Assembly: GCA_035533275.1 (NCBI GenBank)
Contig: DATLUD010000055.1
Location: 1-64,000, forward strand
Direction of reading: 5' to 3'
Length of the DNA: 64,000 nucleotides
Source of the DNA: SCRA01 sp035533275
GTDB taxonomy: Bacteria; Vulcanimicrobiota; Vulcanimicrobiia; Vulcanimicrobiales; SCRA01
Part shown: in pieces, positions 1 through 9,700 of the stretch
How the letters are laid out: each line of letters starts with the position of its first letter
How positions within the stretch are numbered: the stretch's first letter is position 1
Position numbers and translations under genes: made by a program
Notes under the pieces: generated by a model
Seen by the model: only the letters and a program-made list of their open reading frames with translations
What the model was told of the DNA's origin: nothing
Databases searched by the model: none

Positions 1-2
1 CC

Positions 3-1061
3 GAGACGGTGGCCCTCATCATCTTTACCTCAGGGACGACCGGGCGCGCCAAGGGAGCCATGATCCAGCACGCCGCTCTGGCGGCGAGCGCCGCCTCCAT
101 CCGGACCGCGTGGCGCTGGCGCCCGGACGACGTGCTCTGCATCGCGCTGCCGCTCTTCCACGTCCACGGGCTCCAGGTGGGCCTGGGCACGACGCTGGTC
201 AACGGCTCGACCATCGTGGTCGAGCGCCGCTTCGATGCCGAGGCGATGCTCGCGCTGCTCGAGCGCGAGCGAGCGACCATGTTCTTCGGCGTCCCTACCA
301 TGTACGTGCGGCTGCTGGAGCGCCTGGGTGACCGGCGTCCTCCTTCCTTGCGGCTGTGGGTGAGCGGCTCCGCCGCCTTGGCGGCGGAGACCTGGCAGCA
401 GTTTCGCGACCGCTTCGAGCAGGAGATCCTCGAGCGCTACGGCGCCACCGAGACGATGATGTGCCTGACCAACCGGTATGGCGGCCCGCGCATTCCCGGC
501 GCGGTCGGGGTGCCGTTCCCGGGCGTCCGGGCGTGCATCGTGGAGCCGAGCGAAGCCAAGCCTGTGGCCGACGGCGAGGTGGGAGAGCTCTGCATCTGGG
601 GCGCGAACGTCTTCGCCGGCTACTTCCGCAACCCGGAGGCGACGCACGGCGCCTTCATGGTCGACGAGGAGGGGCGCCGGTGGTTCCGCAGCGGCGACCT
701 GGCGCGCTTCGACCCCGAAAGCCGGACCTACGCGATCGTCGGGCGGCTGAAGGAGCTCATCATCAGCGGCGGCTTCAACATCTACCCCCGCGAGGTGGAG
801 GAAGAGATCGATGCTTTTCCGGGTGTGAAAGAGAGCGCGGTGGTTTCCCTGCCCGACGCGGCCCGGGGAGAGGTCCCGTTGGCGTTCGTGGCGCCCCAGC
901 CCGGCATGGAGATCGACGTCGACGCTTTGCTGAGCCACCTGCGCGGGCGCATCGCCAGCTTCAAGGTCCCGCGCGAGGTCCGGATGGTGGAGGCCCTGCC
1001 GCGCAATGCGATGGGCAAGCTCGACAAGCCCACCCTCCGCCGAATAGTCAAGGGGTCCTAG
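3..1061 (+). CDS. Acyl-CoA synthetase, AMP-forming (5' end outside window)
   Basis: C-terminal two thirds of an ANL-superfamily acyl-CoA ligase, which activates a carboxylic acid with ATP and CoA. The frame is open from base 3, so the true start lies upstream of the window. Visible motifs in order: phosphate loop TSGTTGRAKG just inside the edge, ERYGATET (adenylate binding), SGDLARF, GRLKELIISGGFNIYPREVEEE, and the C-terminal catalytic lysine in NAMGKLDK. The layout resembles MatB/malonyl-CoA synthetase and medium-chain acyl-CoA ligases; the substrate cannot be read from sequence. It is followed by a HAAT-type ABC importer on the same strand, which suggests the ligase activates the imported acid (inference). 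Confidence 0.9.
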   Translation, partial: ETVALIIFTSGTTGRAKGAMIQHAALAASAASIRTAWRWRPDDVLCIALPLFHVHGLQVGLGTTLVNGSTIVVERRFDAEAMLALLERERATMFFGVPTMYVRLLERLGDRRPPSLRLWVSGSAALAAETWQQFRDRFEQEILERYGATETMMCLTNRYGGPRIPGAVGVPFPGVRACIVEPSEAKPVADGEVGELCIWGANVFAGYFRNPEATHGAFMVDEEGRRWFRSGDLARFDPESRTYAIVGRLKELIISGGFNIYPREVEEEIDAFPGVKESAVVSLPDAARGEVPLAFVAPQPGMEIDVDALLSHLRGRIASFKVPREVRMVEALPRNAMGKLDKPTLRRIVKGS

Positions 1062-1215
1062 GCTCGACGAGAATTTTAGGGAGCGCAAGCAGGTAGCGCG
1101 GTCCGATAAGGAAAACCTCTCGCACCCTGGTCGTCCTTTGTACACTACACGCGTTCTCTCAGGATTCGCGCGCTTCGGCTCATAGGAGTCCCATGGTGCG
1201 CAGGGAGGCAAGCCA

Positions 1216-2490
1216 TTGGCAGACCACAAGATCTCTCGAGAGACCTTCATTAAGGGTGCCGGCATCGGCACCGTCGCCGCGGCGAGCGTCGGGTTCCCGG
1301 CGTTCATCCCAAGCCGCGGCGAAGCCGCCGACGTGCTCAGGATCGGTCTCGTCGAGGAGTACACCGGCGTCTTTGCCGCGTACGCGGTCAGTGAGACGCG
1401 GGGCGCCGAGATGGCGCTCGAGGCGTGGAACAAGCGCGGCGGCGTCATGGGCCGCCAAGTCCAGCTCGTCAAAGAGGATTGTCAGAACGATCCCGGCGTG
1501 ACCGTGCAGAAGGTCCGCAAGCTGATCAACCAGGACAAGGTCGCCGCCGTCATGGGCACGATCAACAGCGCCGACTCGCTTTCGGCCAGCAACGCGGCCA
1601 ACTCGCTGGGAACGCTCTTCATGGATTCCGGCGGCCACACGGACGACGTCACCGGCAAGGACTGCCACTGGAGCACCTTCCGGACGTGCCACAGCACGTG
1701 GATGGAGACCCACGCCACGGGCTACGCCATCGCGAACAAGTTCGGCAAGAAGTGGTACCTGATCACGCCCGACTATGCTTTCGGCCACGCGCTGGCCAGG
1801 GGCTACGAGGACGTGATCAAGAAGATCGGCGGGACGATCGTGGGGAACGATCTCACCCCGGTGGGCACGACGGACTTCAGCCCGTACCTTACCAAGGTCG
1901 CGGCCGCCAAGCCCGACTGCCTCATCGTGTTGCCTCAGGGTGCGGACTTCGTCAACTGCCTCAAGCAAGCCAACTCCTTCGGCCTCCTCAAGAAGATCCC
2001 GGCCGCCGGCCCGCAGGTGGAACTCGAGGCGATCTGGTCGCTCCCCGAGGCGGCCCGCGTCGGCTACTGGGGCGTCGAGTGGTACTATAAGGGCGACAAG
2101 GTCTTCGGCAAGTCCAACCCCATGGCCGAGGCGTTCGTCAGCCAGTACCGCAAGAGCCACGGCGAGCCGCCGACGGCCCGCAGCTGCTTCGGCTACGTCA
2201 CGCTCGACCGCATGCTCTGGGCGATGAACGAGGCGAAGTCGGTGGATCCCGTCAAGGTCGCCAAGAAGCTGGAGAACGCCCGCTTCCACAGCATGTGGGA
2301 GGGCGAGGCCTACTACCGCGGCGCCGACCACCAGCTCATGTGGCCGATGTGGTTCGCCAGCATCAGGGGCAAGGGCACCCCGCAGGACAAGTACGACGTC
2401 TTCGACGTGCTCGACAGCCAGCCGGCCGACAAGATCGAGCAGAGCGTGGCCGAAAAAGCGAAGGTCTGCCACATCGCCTACCCCGCGTAA
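1216..2490 (+). CDS. ABC transporter substrate-binding protein (LivK/urea-amide type)
   Basis: Periplasmic ligand-binding protein of the Peripla_BP_6 (HAAT) family, 424 aa, feeding the LivHMGF-like importer encoded downstream. A TTG start is chosen because AGGGAGG (1202-1208) sits 7 nt upstream. The N-terminus SRETFIKGAGIGTVAAASVG is an export signal that looks Tat-like but has only one arginine in the motif. The mature fold is recognisable from the LRIGLVEEYTGVFAAYA start and FGKKWYLITPDYAFGHA. A 154-bp gap with a possible -10 (TACACT, 1141-1146) separates it from the acyl-CoA ligase. The ligand is unknown; amino acids, amides, urea and aromatic acids are all bound by this family. Confidence 0.88.
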   Translation: MADHKISRETFIKGAGIGTVAAASVGFPAFIPSRGEAADVLRIGLVEEYTGVFAAYAVSETRGAEMALEAWNKRGGVMGRQVQLVKEDCQNDPGVTVQKVRKLINQDKVAAVMGTINSADSLSASNAANSLGTLFMDSGGHTDDVTGKDCHWSTFRTCHSTWMETHATGYAIANKFGKKWYLITPDYAFGHALARGYEDVIKKIGGTIVGNDLTPVGTTDFSPYLTKVAAAKPDCLIVLPQGADFVNCLKQANSFGLLKKIPAAGPQVELEAIWSLPEAARVGYWGVEWYYKGDKVFGKSNPMAEAFVSQYRKSHGEPPTARSCFGYVTLDRMLWAMNEAKSVDPVKVAKKLENARFHSMWEGEAYYRGADHQLMWPMWFASIRGKGTPQDKYDVFDVLDSQPADKIEQSVAEKAKVCHIAYPA

Positions 2491-2520
2491 CCCTCTCATT
2501 CCGACTACCCTAACACGTCC

Positions 2521-2546
2521 GAGGAGATCGCTTCGGCGATCTCCTC
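2521..2546 (+). promoter_or_regulatory. Intercistronic UUCG hairpin between binding protein and permease genes
   Basis: A perfect 11-bp stem (GAGGAGATCGC / GCGATCTCCTC) closed by a TTCG tetraloop lies 30 bp after the binding-protein stop and 16 bp before the permease start. There is no T-tract, so it is unlikely to terminate transcription fully. In ABC import operons such hairpins usually protect the upstream mRNA end or cause partial read-through, giving more binding protein than permease. The structure is seen directly; its role is inferred. Confidence 0.7.
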
Positions 2547-2562
2547 ACCATAGGATGCTACG

Positions 2563-3435
2563 ATGCTCGCGAACGTCGCTCCATCGGTCTTCAATGGTCT
2601 CGTTCTCGGCGCGTTCTACGCCTTCGTCGCGATCGGTCTCTCGTTGATCATGAACTTGACGGGGACCATCAACCTCGCCCACGGCAGCTTCCTCACCTTG
2701 GCGGGGTACTTGGCGTTCACGCTCGTCTCAAGAGGGACCTCATTCTGGTTTGCTCTCGTCGTCGCGCCGCTGCTGACCGTGGTCGTCGGCGTCGCCGTCG
2801 AGCGTCTCCTGATCGTGCCCCTGTACAAGCGCGACCCGATGTTCAGCCTCTTGCTGACGTTCGGACTCGCGCTGATCGCCGAGGAAGTCTACCGTCTGAT
2901 CTGGGGGCCGAACGGCGTGCCGTTCTCGGCGCCCGGCATCCTGGGCGGGGGCCTCAACCTCGGGTTCATGCAGTTCCCCACCCTGCGGCTCTTCATCGCC
3001 CTCGTGCTGGCGCTCGCCATGGCGCTGCTCGCGATCTTCCTCTGGCGGACGAGATTCGGCCTGCGATTGCGCGCGGCCGTGCAGGACACCGAGATGATCG
3101 CGGCCATGGGCACCAGCACGCAGATGCTGTACATGGTGAACTTCGCCATCGGGATCTTCCTCGCGGGCTTGGCAGGCGTTTTGGCCTCCGGCCTCCTGGG
3201 GCTCTCGCCGACCATGGGTAACGCCCTCCTGATGCCGGCCTTCGTCGTCGCCATCATCGGCGGCATGGGGAGCCTGTTCGGCAGTATCGTGGGCGGCCTG
3301 CTCGTCGGCCTTGCCATTAGCGTAACGACTCTCTACATGCCGGCCGCGAACGAGATCATCATGTACATCCTCATGGCCGTCGTCCTGCTGATCCGGCCGC
3401 GCGGACTCTTCGGCACGGAGGGTCTCTTCGGATGA
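2563..3435 (+). CDS. livH: Branched-chain-type ABC transporter permease (LivH)
   Basis: Integral membrane permease, 290 aa, normal LivH length with about eight hydrophobic segments. It opens with FNGLVLGAFYAFVAIGLSLI and contains the MNLTGTINLAHGSF segment typical of LivH. The C-terminus MAVVLLIRPRGLFGTEGLFG is the conserved family ending. It forms the membrane channel with the next gene. The ATG at 2563 follows TAGGATG at a usable distance and the stop overlaps the livM start by 4 bp (ATGA). Confidence 0.9.
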   Translation: MLANVAPSVFNGLVLGAFYAFVAIGLSLIMNLTGTINLAHGSFLTLAGYLAFTLVSRGTSFWFALVVAPLLTVVVGVAVERLLIVPLYKRDPMFSLLLTFGLALIAEEVYRLIWGPNGVPFSAPGILGGGLNLGFMQFPTLRLFIALVLALAMALLAIFLWRTRFGLRLRAAVQDTEMIAAMGTSTQMLYMVNFAIGIFLAGLAGVLASGLLGLSPTMGNALLMPAFVVAIIGGMGSLFGSIVGGLLVGLAISVTTLYMPAANEIIMYILMAVVLLIRPRGLFGTEGLFG

Positions 3436-4505
3436 AGAACCGTCAAACGCAGGGCCTGATCGGCTCGATTCTGGCGCTGATCCTGCTGGCGATCCTGCCC
3501 GTCAAGCTCGGAAGCCACTCGATCCTGGGGCTGATGCACCTGGACGTCTCGATCCTCAGTGAGATGCTGCTCTTCGCCATCGCGGCGATGAGCGTCAACC
3601 TCCTGCTCGGCTACACCGGCCAGATGTCGTTCGGAAACGCCGCCTATTTCGGCCTTGGTGCCTATGGAGCAGGCTTGTCGATCCATTACTGGGACGTCAA
3701 GTTCATCGTGGCGACCCTGATCGGCACCGGCATCGCGATCCTTGGCGCCGTGGTCGTCGGTCCGTTTCTGCTGCGCAGGCGCGGAATCTACTTCTCGTTG
3801 CTCACGCTGGCGTTCGGCCAAGTCTTCTACTTCATCGCCTACCGCGCCAACCACATCACCGGCGGTGAGGACGGCATGAGCTTCTCGCGTCCGTATCTCG
3901 GTTTCCCGGGATGGCACGTGGACGTCCGCGAGATGTCGTTCTACTATGCGATGCTCATCCTTTTCGTCGCCATTTTGATCGCCTTCTGGCTCATCGTGCG
4001 CTCGCCGTTCGGCCGCACGCTCCAAGCCATCCGGCAGAACGAATTGCGCGTCCGCTACCTGGGCCTCGACACCAACCGCTTCATCTACGTGGCGCTGATC
4101 GTCTCCGCCGCGATGGCCGGTCTGGCGGGAGCCTTGTACGGGCTGTTGATCATGTTCGCGGCTCCGCTCATGCTCGACTGGCACCAGTCCGGCGACTTCG
4201 TGATGATCATGATTCTCGGCGGCGCCGGCACGATCTGGGGTCCCCTGGTCGGCTCGTTCATCTACGTGATCGGCAAGGACATCATCTCCACGATCACCGA
4301 GACGTGGCAGATCTACATCGGTGCCCTGTTCGTGATCTGCGTGCTCGCCTTCCCGCGCGGCCTGTTCGGCACGATTCTCAACGCCATCGTTCGGCGTGAC
4401 GTGGGAGCGCCGGTCTCCGAGGAAGCACCGATCTCGGAAGTGCCTTGGGATCACGGCCCCACGCCGAATGCGGCCGCCATGGCCACGGAGCAGAAGGAGC
4501 GGTAG
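3432..4505 (+). CDS. livM: Branched-chain-type ABC transporter permease (LivM)
   Basis: Second permease of the importer, 357 aa. The conserved stretch AAMSVNLLLGYTGQMSFGNAAYFGLGAYGA (about residues 48-77) and the EAA-like loop RSPFGRTLQAIRQNELRVRYLG are diagnostic for LivM. The protein ends with a roughly 40-residue charged tail after FPRGLFGTILNAIVRRD. It starts inside the livH stop and ends directly against the livG start, so the genes are translationally coupled. Confidence 0.9.
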   Translation: MKNRQTQGLIGSILALILLAILPVKLGSHSILGLMHLDVSILSEMLLFAIAAMSVNLLLGYTGQMSFGNAAYFGLGAYGAGLSIHYWDVKFIVATLIGTGIAILGAVVVGPFLLRRRGIYFSLLTLAFGQVFYFIAYRANHITGGEDGMSFSRPYLGFPGWHVDVREMSFYYAMLILFVAILIAFWLIVRSPFGRTLQAIRQNELRVRYLGLDTNRFIYVALIVSAAMAGLAGALYGLLIMFAAPLMLDWHQSGDFVMIMILGGAGTIWGPLVGSFIYVIGKDIISTITETWQIYIGALFVICVLAFPRGLFGTILNAIVRRDVGAPVSEEAPISEVPWDHGPTPNAAAMATEQKER

Positions 4506-5276
4506 ATGGCAGAGGTCTTGCTCGAGGCGCGGAACGTCTCGAAACACTTCGGCGGCGTCATGGCCGTCAACGACGTCTCGATGAAGGTCGAGAAGGGCTC
4601 CATCTACGCGGTCATCGGCCCCAACGGCGCGGGCAAGACGACGTTCTTCAACACGCTCTCGGGATTCTACATCCCCGACGGCGGCAACGTCGTCTACGAG
4701 GGGCGGGACATCACCAAGCTGGCGAACTGGCAGCGCATCCAGCTCGGCATGAGCCGCACCTTCCAGACGCCGAGCGTCTTTCCCGAGCTCACCGTCTACG
4801 AGAACCTTCTGATCGGCGTGCAGAGCCAGAAGAAGCTGGCATTCCGTCTGCGGCTTCCGTCGGCGGGGCGCCAGCGGGAGATCGACGCCCGGATCGACGA
4901 GCTGCTCGGGTTCGTCAACTTGCAGCATCTCAAGGGCCGGCCCGTGGCGGAGCTCTCCCACGGCGGCCAGCGCCTCTGCGAGATCGCGATGAGTCTCTCG
5001 GTGGATCCGACGCTCGTCCTCCTCGACGAGCCGATGGCGGGTCTGGCCGAGGCCGAGACCGAGCGCATCATGGAGGTGATCCGAGACCTCCACGAGCGGC
5101 TCAACCTCACGGTGCTCTTCGTGGAGCACAACATGCGCGTGGTGCTCTCGTTGGCGCATCGCATCTTGGTGCTCGATCGCGGCAACACGCTGGCCGAGGG
5201 GACGCCGAACGAGATCTCAAACAATCAAGCCGTCCGCGAAGCCTATCTCGGCCAAGAGGTGATCAGCCGTGTCTGA
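4506..5276 (+). CDS. livG: ABC transporter ATP-binding protein (LivG)
   Basis: ATPase subunit, 256 aa. Walker A GPNGAGKTT near residue 39, Q-loop in SRTFQTPSVFPELTVYENLL, signature LSHGGQRLCEIAMSL, Walker B LVLLDEPMAGL and switch histidine in LFVEHNM are all present. The signature reads LSHGGQ rather than LSGGQ, as is common in LivG/UrtD subunits. The ribosome-binding site AGAAGGAG lies in the end of livM. Confidence 0.92.
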   Translation: MAEVLLEARNVSKHFGGVMAVNDVSMKVEKGSIYAVIGPNGAGKTTFFNTLSGFYIPDGGNVVYEGRDITKLANWQRIQLGMSRTFQTPSVFPELTVYENLLIGVQSQKKLAFRLRLPSAGRQREIDARIDELLGFVNLQHLKGRPVAELSHGGQRLCEIAMSLSVDPTLVLLDEPMAGLAEAETERIMEVIRDLHERLNLTVLFVEHNMRVVLSLAHRILVLDRGNTLAEGTPNEISNNQAVREAYLGQEVISRV

Positions 5277-5988
5277 GGCCCAGCTCGAAGTCTCGAATCT
5301 CAACACCTATTACGGCAAGAGCCACATCCTCCACGACGTCTCGCTGTCGGTGGGCAAAGGGGAGCTGGTAGCGTTGCTCGGACTCAACGGCGCCGGGAAG
5401 ACGACGACGATGCGCAGCGTGCTCGGTCTGACGCGGCCGCGCGACGGCGCGGTTCGCTTCGAGAACCGGGAGATCACCGGCTGGCCGGCGTACAAGGTCG
5501 CGCGCTTGGGTGTGGGGTATGTGCCGGAGGGCCGGCGCATGTTCAAGGAGCTCTCGGTGCTGGAGAATCTCCAGATCGCCGAGACGGGACGCAAGGGCGA
5601 GTGGACCATCGAGCGTGTCTTCGAGCGACTGCCGAAGCTGCGCGAGCTGCGCCTGCGCAAGGCGGGGCGCCTCTCGGGCGGCGAGCAGGAGATGTTGGCC
5701 ATCGCGCGCGCGCTGGTCGCCAACCCGACGCTGATGCTCGTGGACGAGCCCTCTCAGGGCCTTGCCCCGATGATCGTCGAAGAGGTCTACAAGATCCTCG
5801 AGGAGATGAAGGGCCAGGGCGTCTCGATCCTGCTCGTGGAGCAGAACGCGCTGCTGGCGCTCAAGGTGGCCGATCGCGCCTATGTGATGGACGAAGGGCG
5901 CATCGTCTACTCCGGCGTCGCCTCGGAACTGGAGCGCGACCGCGACCGCATTCGCACCCTCATGGGCCTGCAGGAGGTCGCCTCGTAA
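5269..5988 (+). CDS. livF: ABC transporter ATP-binding protein (LivF)
   Basis: Second ATPase of the importer, 239 aa, the usual LivF length. Walker A GLNGAGKTT, the family-specific GYVPEGRRMFKELSVLENL, signature LSGGEQEMLAIARAL, Walker B LMLVDEPSQGL and LLVEQNA are intact. The GTG start overlaps the end of livG by 8 bp. LivG and LivF work as the ATP-hydrolysing pair beneath LivH and LivM. Confidence 0.92.
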   Translation: MSEAQLEVSNLNTYYGKSHILHDVSLSVGKGELVALLGLNGAGKTTTMRSVLGLTRPRDGAVRFENREITGWPAYKVARLGVGYVPEGRRMFKELSVLENLQIAETGRKGEWTIERVFERLPKLRELRLRKAGRLSGGEQEMLAIARALVANPTLMLVDEPSQGLAPMIVEEVYKILEEMKGQGVSILLVEQNALLALKVADRAYVMDEGRIVYSGVASELERDRDRIRTLMGLQEVAS

Positions 5989-6713
5989 TGCTCTTCACGA
6001 AATCGGTCGAGATCCCGGTGGGAGCCGGACGGATGCCTGCGTACGTCGCGCGCCCCGAGGGGGCGGAGACGCGCCCGGCGATCATCGTGCTCGAAGAGAT
6101 CTTCGGCATCAACTCCGAGATGAAGCGCATCACGGAGCTGGTGGCTTCGGCCGGTTACGTGGGCATCGCGCCGAACTACTTCCATCGTACCGATCCGCAC
6201 ATGGATCTCCCTTACGATCAGTCGGGTATTCAGCAGGGTCTTGCCGCGGCGAAGCACGTGACCAGAGAGACTCTTGCCGAGGACATACGGGCCGCGGCGG
6301 CATGGCTGCGCAGCCAGCCGTTCGTCAACGGTCACGTGGGGACGTGGGGTTTCTGCATCGGCGGCTCGGTGGCGTTCTACTCGGCCACGCTGCCGGAGAT
6401 CGACGCGGCTTGCTCCTTCTACGGCAGCATGATCGCGCGTCCGCTCGCCAGCGGCGAGCCGGAGATGCTGGCCGACGCGGCAAAGGTCCACACGCCGCTC
6501 TTCTTCGCCTTCGGAGGCAAGGACGAGTCGCTCCCGCCCACCTCCATCGAGCGCATTCGCGAGACGCTCACCGCGGACGGCAAGGCGTTTGACCTCCACG
6601 TCTACCCGGACGAGGGGCACGGCTTCTTCCGTCACGGCGTCAACGGCGAGGCGACGCCGGGGGCGCGCGCCGTGTGGTCCCTCGTGCAAGCGTTCTTCAA
6701 GCGCACCCTTTAG
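5988..6713 (+). CDS. Dienelactone hydrolase family protein
   Basis: Alpha/beta hydrolase of the carboxymethylenebutenolidase (DLH) family, 241 aa. The catalytic triad is visible: cysteine nucleophile in WGFCIGGSVAF, aspartate in FGGKDESLP and histidine in YPDEGHGFF. E in IVLEEIFGIN also matches the family. The classical enzyme opens dienelactone in chlorocatechol degradation, but many homologues act on other esters. The start codon shares one base with the livF stop (TAATG), so it belongs to the import operon; this favours catabolism of an imported aromatic or lactone-forming acid (inference). Confidence 0.85.
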   Translation: MLFTKSVEIPVGAGRMPAYVARPEGAETRPAIIVLEEIFGINSEMKRITELVASAGYVGIAPNYFHRTDPHMDLPYDQSGIQQGLAAAKHVTRETLAEDIRAAAAWLRSQPFVNGHVGTWGFCIGGSVAFYSATLPEIDAACSFYGSMIARPLASGEPEMLADAAKVHTPLFFAFGGKDESLPPTSIERIRETLTADGKAFDLHVYPDEGHGFFRHGVNGEATPGARAVWSLVQAFFKRTL

Positions 6714-6740
6714 GAAAGGTTTCTCTGCGCTGGGTGCGCC

Positions 6741-9700
6741 TCAGCGCCGCGGGGGAAGCTTCGGTAAGCCGAGGTGCGGGCGCCGGTCGAAGGCCGGCAT
6801 GGTCACCGGCTGCTTCTCCAACGCTTCCACTGCCAGCGCGATCGCTTTCTCCAGTTGGGGATCCCGCCCCGCGGCATAGTCCTGCGGCGCGATCTCGACT
6901 TCGACGTCGGGATCGGTGCCGTAGTTCTCGACGCTCCACTGCACGTCGGAGAACCAGAACGAGAACTCCGGCTGCGTGGTGACCGTCCCGTCGACCAGCG
7001 CGTGGCGCGGCCAGATGCCGATCACGCCGCCCCAGGTCCGCTTGCCGACCAGCGGCCCGAGCTTGTAGAGCTTGAAGACGTGGCTGAAGATGTCGCCATC
7101 GGAGCCGGCGAACTCGTTGGTCAGGCCCACGATCGGACCGGCCACCGACTCCGGGGGATAAGCCTGCGGCGGCCCCCAGCGCGAGACGTCGTAGCCAACG
7201 CGCTTGCGCGCGAGCTTCTCGAGCAGCAGCGGAGAGACATGGCCGCCGCGATTGTAGCGCGCGTCGACGATCAGCCCGTCGCGCCCGCCCAGCTCCGCCA
7301 GATAGCCGCGGTGGAACTCCGCGTATCCCCACGGCCCCATGTCGGGGATGTGGAGATAGCCGATGCGGCCGTCCGTCGCCGCGTGCACGCGCGCGCGGTT
7401 CTCCTCCACCCAGGCCCGATAGCGTGCGGGGCGTTCGTCGTTGAGCGTGCGCACCACGACTTGGCGCTCGCTTCCGTCGGCGGCCCGCACGCGCAGCGTG
7501 ACGGCGGCGCCGCCCGTGTTGACGAGAAACTCCGCCGGGGGGTGCTCCCGCGAGACGGTGTGCCCGTTCACGGCGAGGATCACGTCACCGGGGCGTACGT
7601 TGACGCCCGGCTCCGCCAACGGAGAGTCCCAGAGGCGCGCCGCCCACGAGTCGCCGCGCACGATGCGCTCGATGCGATAGCCGCCGCGCTCGTCGCAGCG
7701 TAGATCGGCGCCGAGGAACCCAAGGGCGTATTGGGGCGGCCGGCGTACGTCGCCGCCGCCTTCGTACGCATGCGACGTACCGAGCTCCCCCTGCATCTCC
7801 CACAGCAGGTCCGAGAGCTCGCCGCGCGTCCGAATGCGCGGCAGCAAGCGCGCGTAGCGCCGGAAGACCACGTCCCAATCGACGTCGCTCATCCGCTCGT
7901 CCCAGAAGTGCTCGCGCTGCAGCCGCCAGGCCTCCCCGTACATCTGCGACCACTCGGCGCGCGGATCGACGTTGACCTGGAGCCGGTCGAGATCGACCCA
8001 CCCGGTCCTCCGCCCGACTTCGTCGTCCGGCTCGTCGTGATCGCCGTTCTCCGGCAGCTTCTCCGAGCCGTCGAGCGCGCGCAAGCGATCGCCGGAGCGG
8101 TAGATCACGGTCTCGTGATCGGCGGCCACGCGAAAGTCGGTGACGTCCTTGGCGATGGCGGCGGCGCGCTGCTCCTCGAAGTCGTAGGCATGCAGCGTTC
8201 CCTCGGCCTCGACGTGGTGATCGGCCCAGCCGCCGTTGTCGAGCGCGCCTCGCAGCGGGACCTGCGTGAAGAGCGCCCGTCCCTTGGCTGCGGCGATCTG
8301 CTCGTAGCGCCCCTCCTCCACGGGGAAGGCCAAGAGGCGCCCCGCGATGCCCTCGAAGTCGATCTCCACGCGCACGGGCTTCGGTTCGTCCTCGTGCTCG
8401 TGCTTGGCGTCGTGGCCCTCGCGCGCCACGACCGGCCGCGGGCGGGGCACGAAGGGGTTGCGCGTCTCGGCGCGCAGCGTCACCGCAAACGGGCGCATGC
8501 CCAGCGGGAACCCCAGATCGAACTGCAGCGCGTCGTAGACCGGATTGAACTCGCGCGTGGAGAGGAAGTAGAGGTACTGGCCCTCGGGGTCCCAGGCCGG
8601 CGCGACGTCGGTCCGCAACGGCGTGGTGACGTCGTGGAGTTCCCCGGTCTCCACCTCGGCGATGCGGATGATGGAGAGGTCGTGCTGCGGGGCCCAGGTG
8701 TAGGCGAGCCAGCGCCCGTCGGGCGAGAAGGCGAGATCGCCGGCGGGCGCCCCCGGGCTGCGATCGACGCGGCGAGCGGTGCCGGCCGCCAGGTCTACGA
8801 GCATGACCTCCTGGCGGTAGTTCGCGATCGCGATCACCTCGCTCACCGGCGAGACGGCCAGTTCGACGGCGCGCCCGACGCCGCCGCCGGCGTCTCCGGC
8901 GAGCGTCGGGTCTACCTCGCGCGGAGGCACGCTGCCGTCGACGTGGTGAACCTCGAACGTCTCGCGCCCTCCCTCGTCGCTGACCACGACGATGCGCTTG
9001 CCGTCGTGCAGCCACTCGGCGAGCCGGTAACGGACGCCGCTCCCCTTGCCGTGATGGAGCACGCCCTCTTCCCAGTGCGCCATCGTGTATGGCTGGCCGC
9101 GCGCGATGAGGGCCAGCGAGTGACCTTCCGGGTGCGGCGCGTAGCTCTCCAGCAAAGGCGCCCCCGGGACGAAGCGGCGCACCGTTTGCGGCGCCGTCGA
9201 GGGCGTCTCGATCTCCACGCGCGCGCTCTCGTCACGCGCCGGGTCGTAGACGAAGATCTCGCCGCCCGCCGCGTAGACGATGCGCCGGCCGTCGGTGGAC
9301 GGAAAGCGGGCGTAGTACTCCTCGCAGTCGGTATGCCGGCGAACGTCCGTGCCGGCGACGTCGGCGGAGTAGATGTTGCCGATGCCCTCGTGGTCGGAGA
9401 GGAAGAAGACGCGCCCCCCGAGCCACATCGGCCAGGAGAGGTTGCCTTTGAGGCGCACGAGCTCGCGGAACGTGCCGCTGCCGTCGGGATCGATCCAGAT
9501 GACGCCCGCGGTTCCTCCGCGGTAACGCTTCCACGTCGCGGGGTCGAAGTTGTTGCGCCCCAGCAGGACGCCGCCCTCCGGCGAGAGCGAGATCGTGCGC
9601 GCGGGGCCGTAGGCCAGCGTGAGGGGGTCGCCTCCGGTGGGAGCGATGACGCGCGGCTGCGTGATCGTCCCGAACGGCTCGCCCGCATTCGAGGTGAAGA

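Noticed and set aside
1111..1146. Promoter for the ABC importer with TACACT at 1141-1146
   Set aside because: No acceptable -35 at 16-18 bp; mentioned only as a possibility under the binding-protein gene.
30..1472. Long minus-strand open frame opposite the acyl-CoA ligase
   Set aside because: Arginine/histidine-rich translation with no domains; mirrors a real gene on the plus strand, as is common at this GC content.
3333..5159. 608-codon minus-strand open frame across livM and livG
   Set aside because: Low-complexity His/Asp/Arg-rich product; antisense to two clear ABC transporter genes.
6707..6719. Small hairpin CCTTT-AGG-AAAGG between the DLH and tricorn genes
   Set aside because: A 5-bp stem with a 3-nt loop and only a short T-run; too weak to call a terminator.
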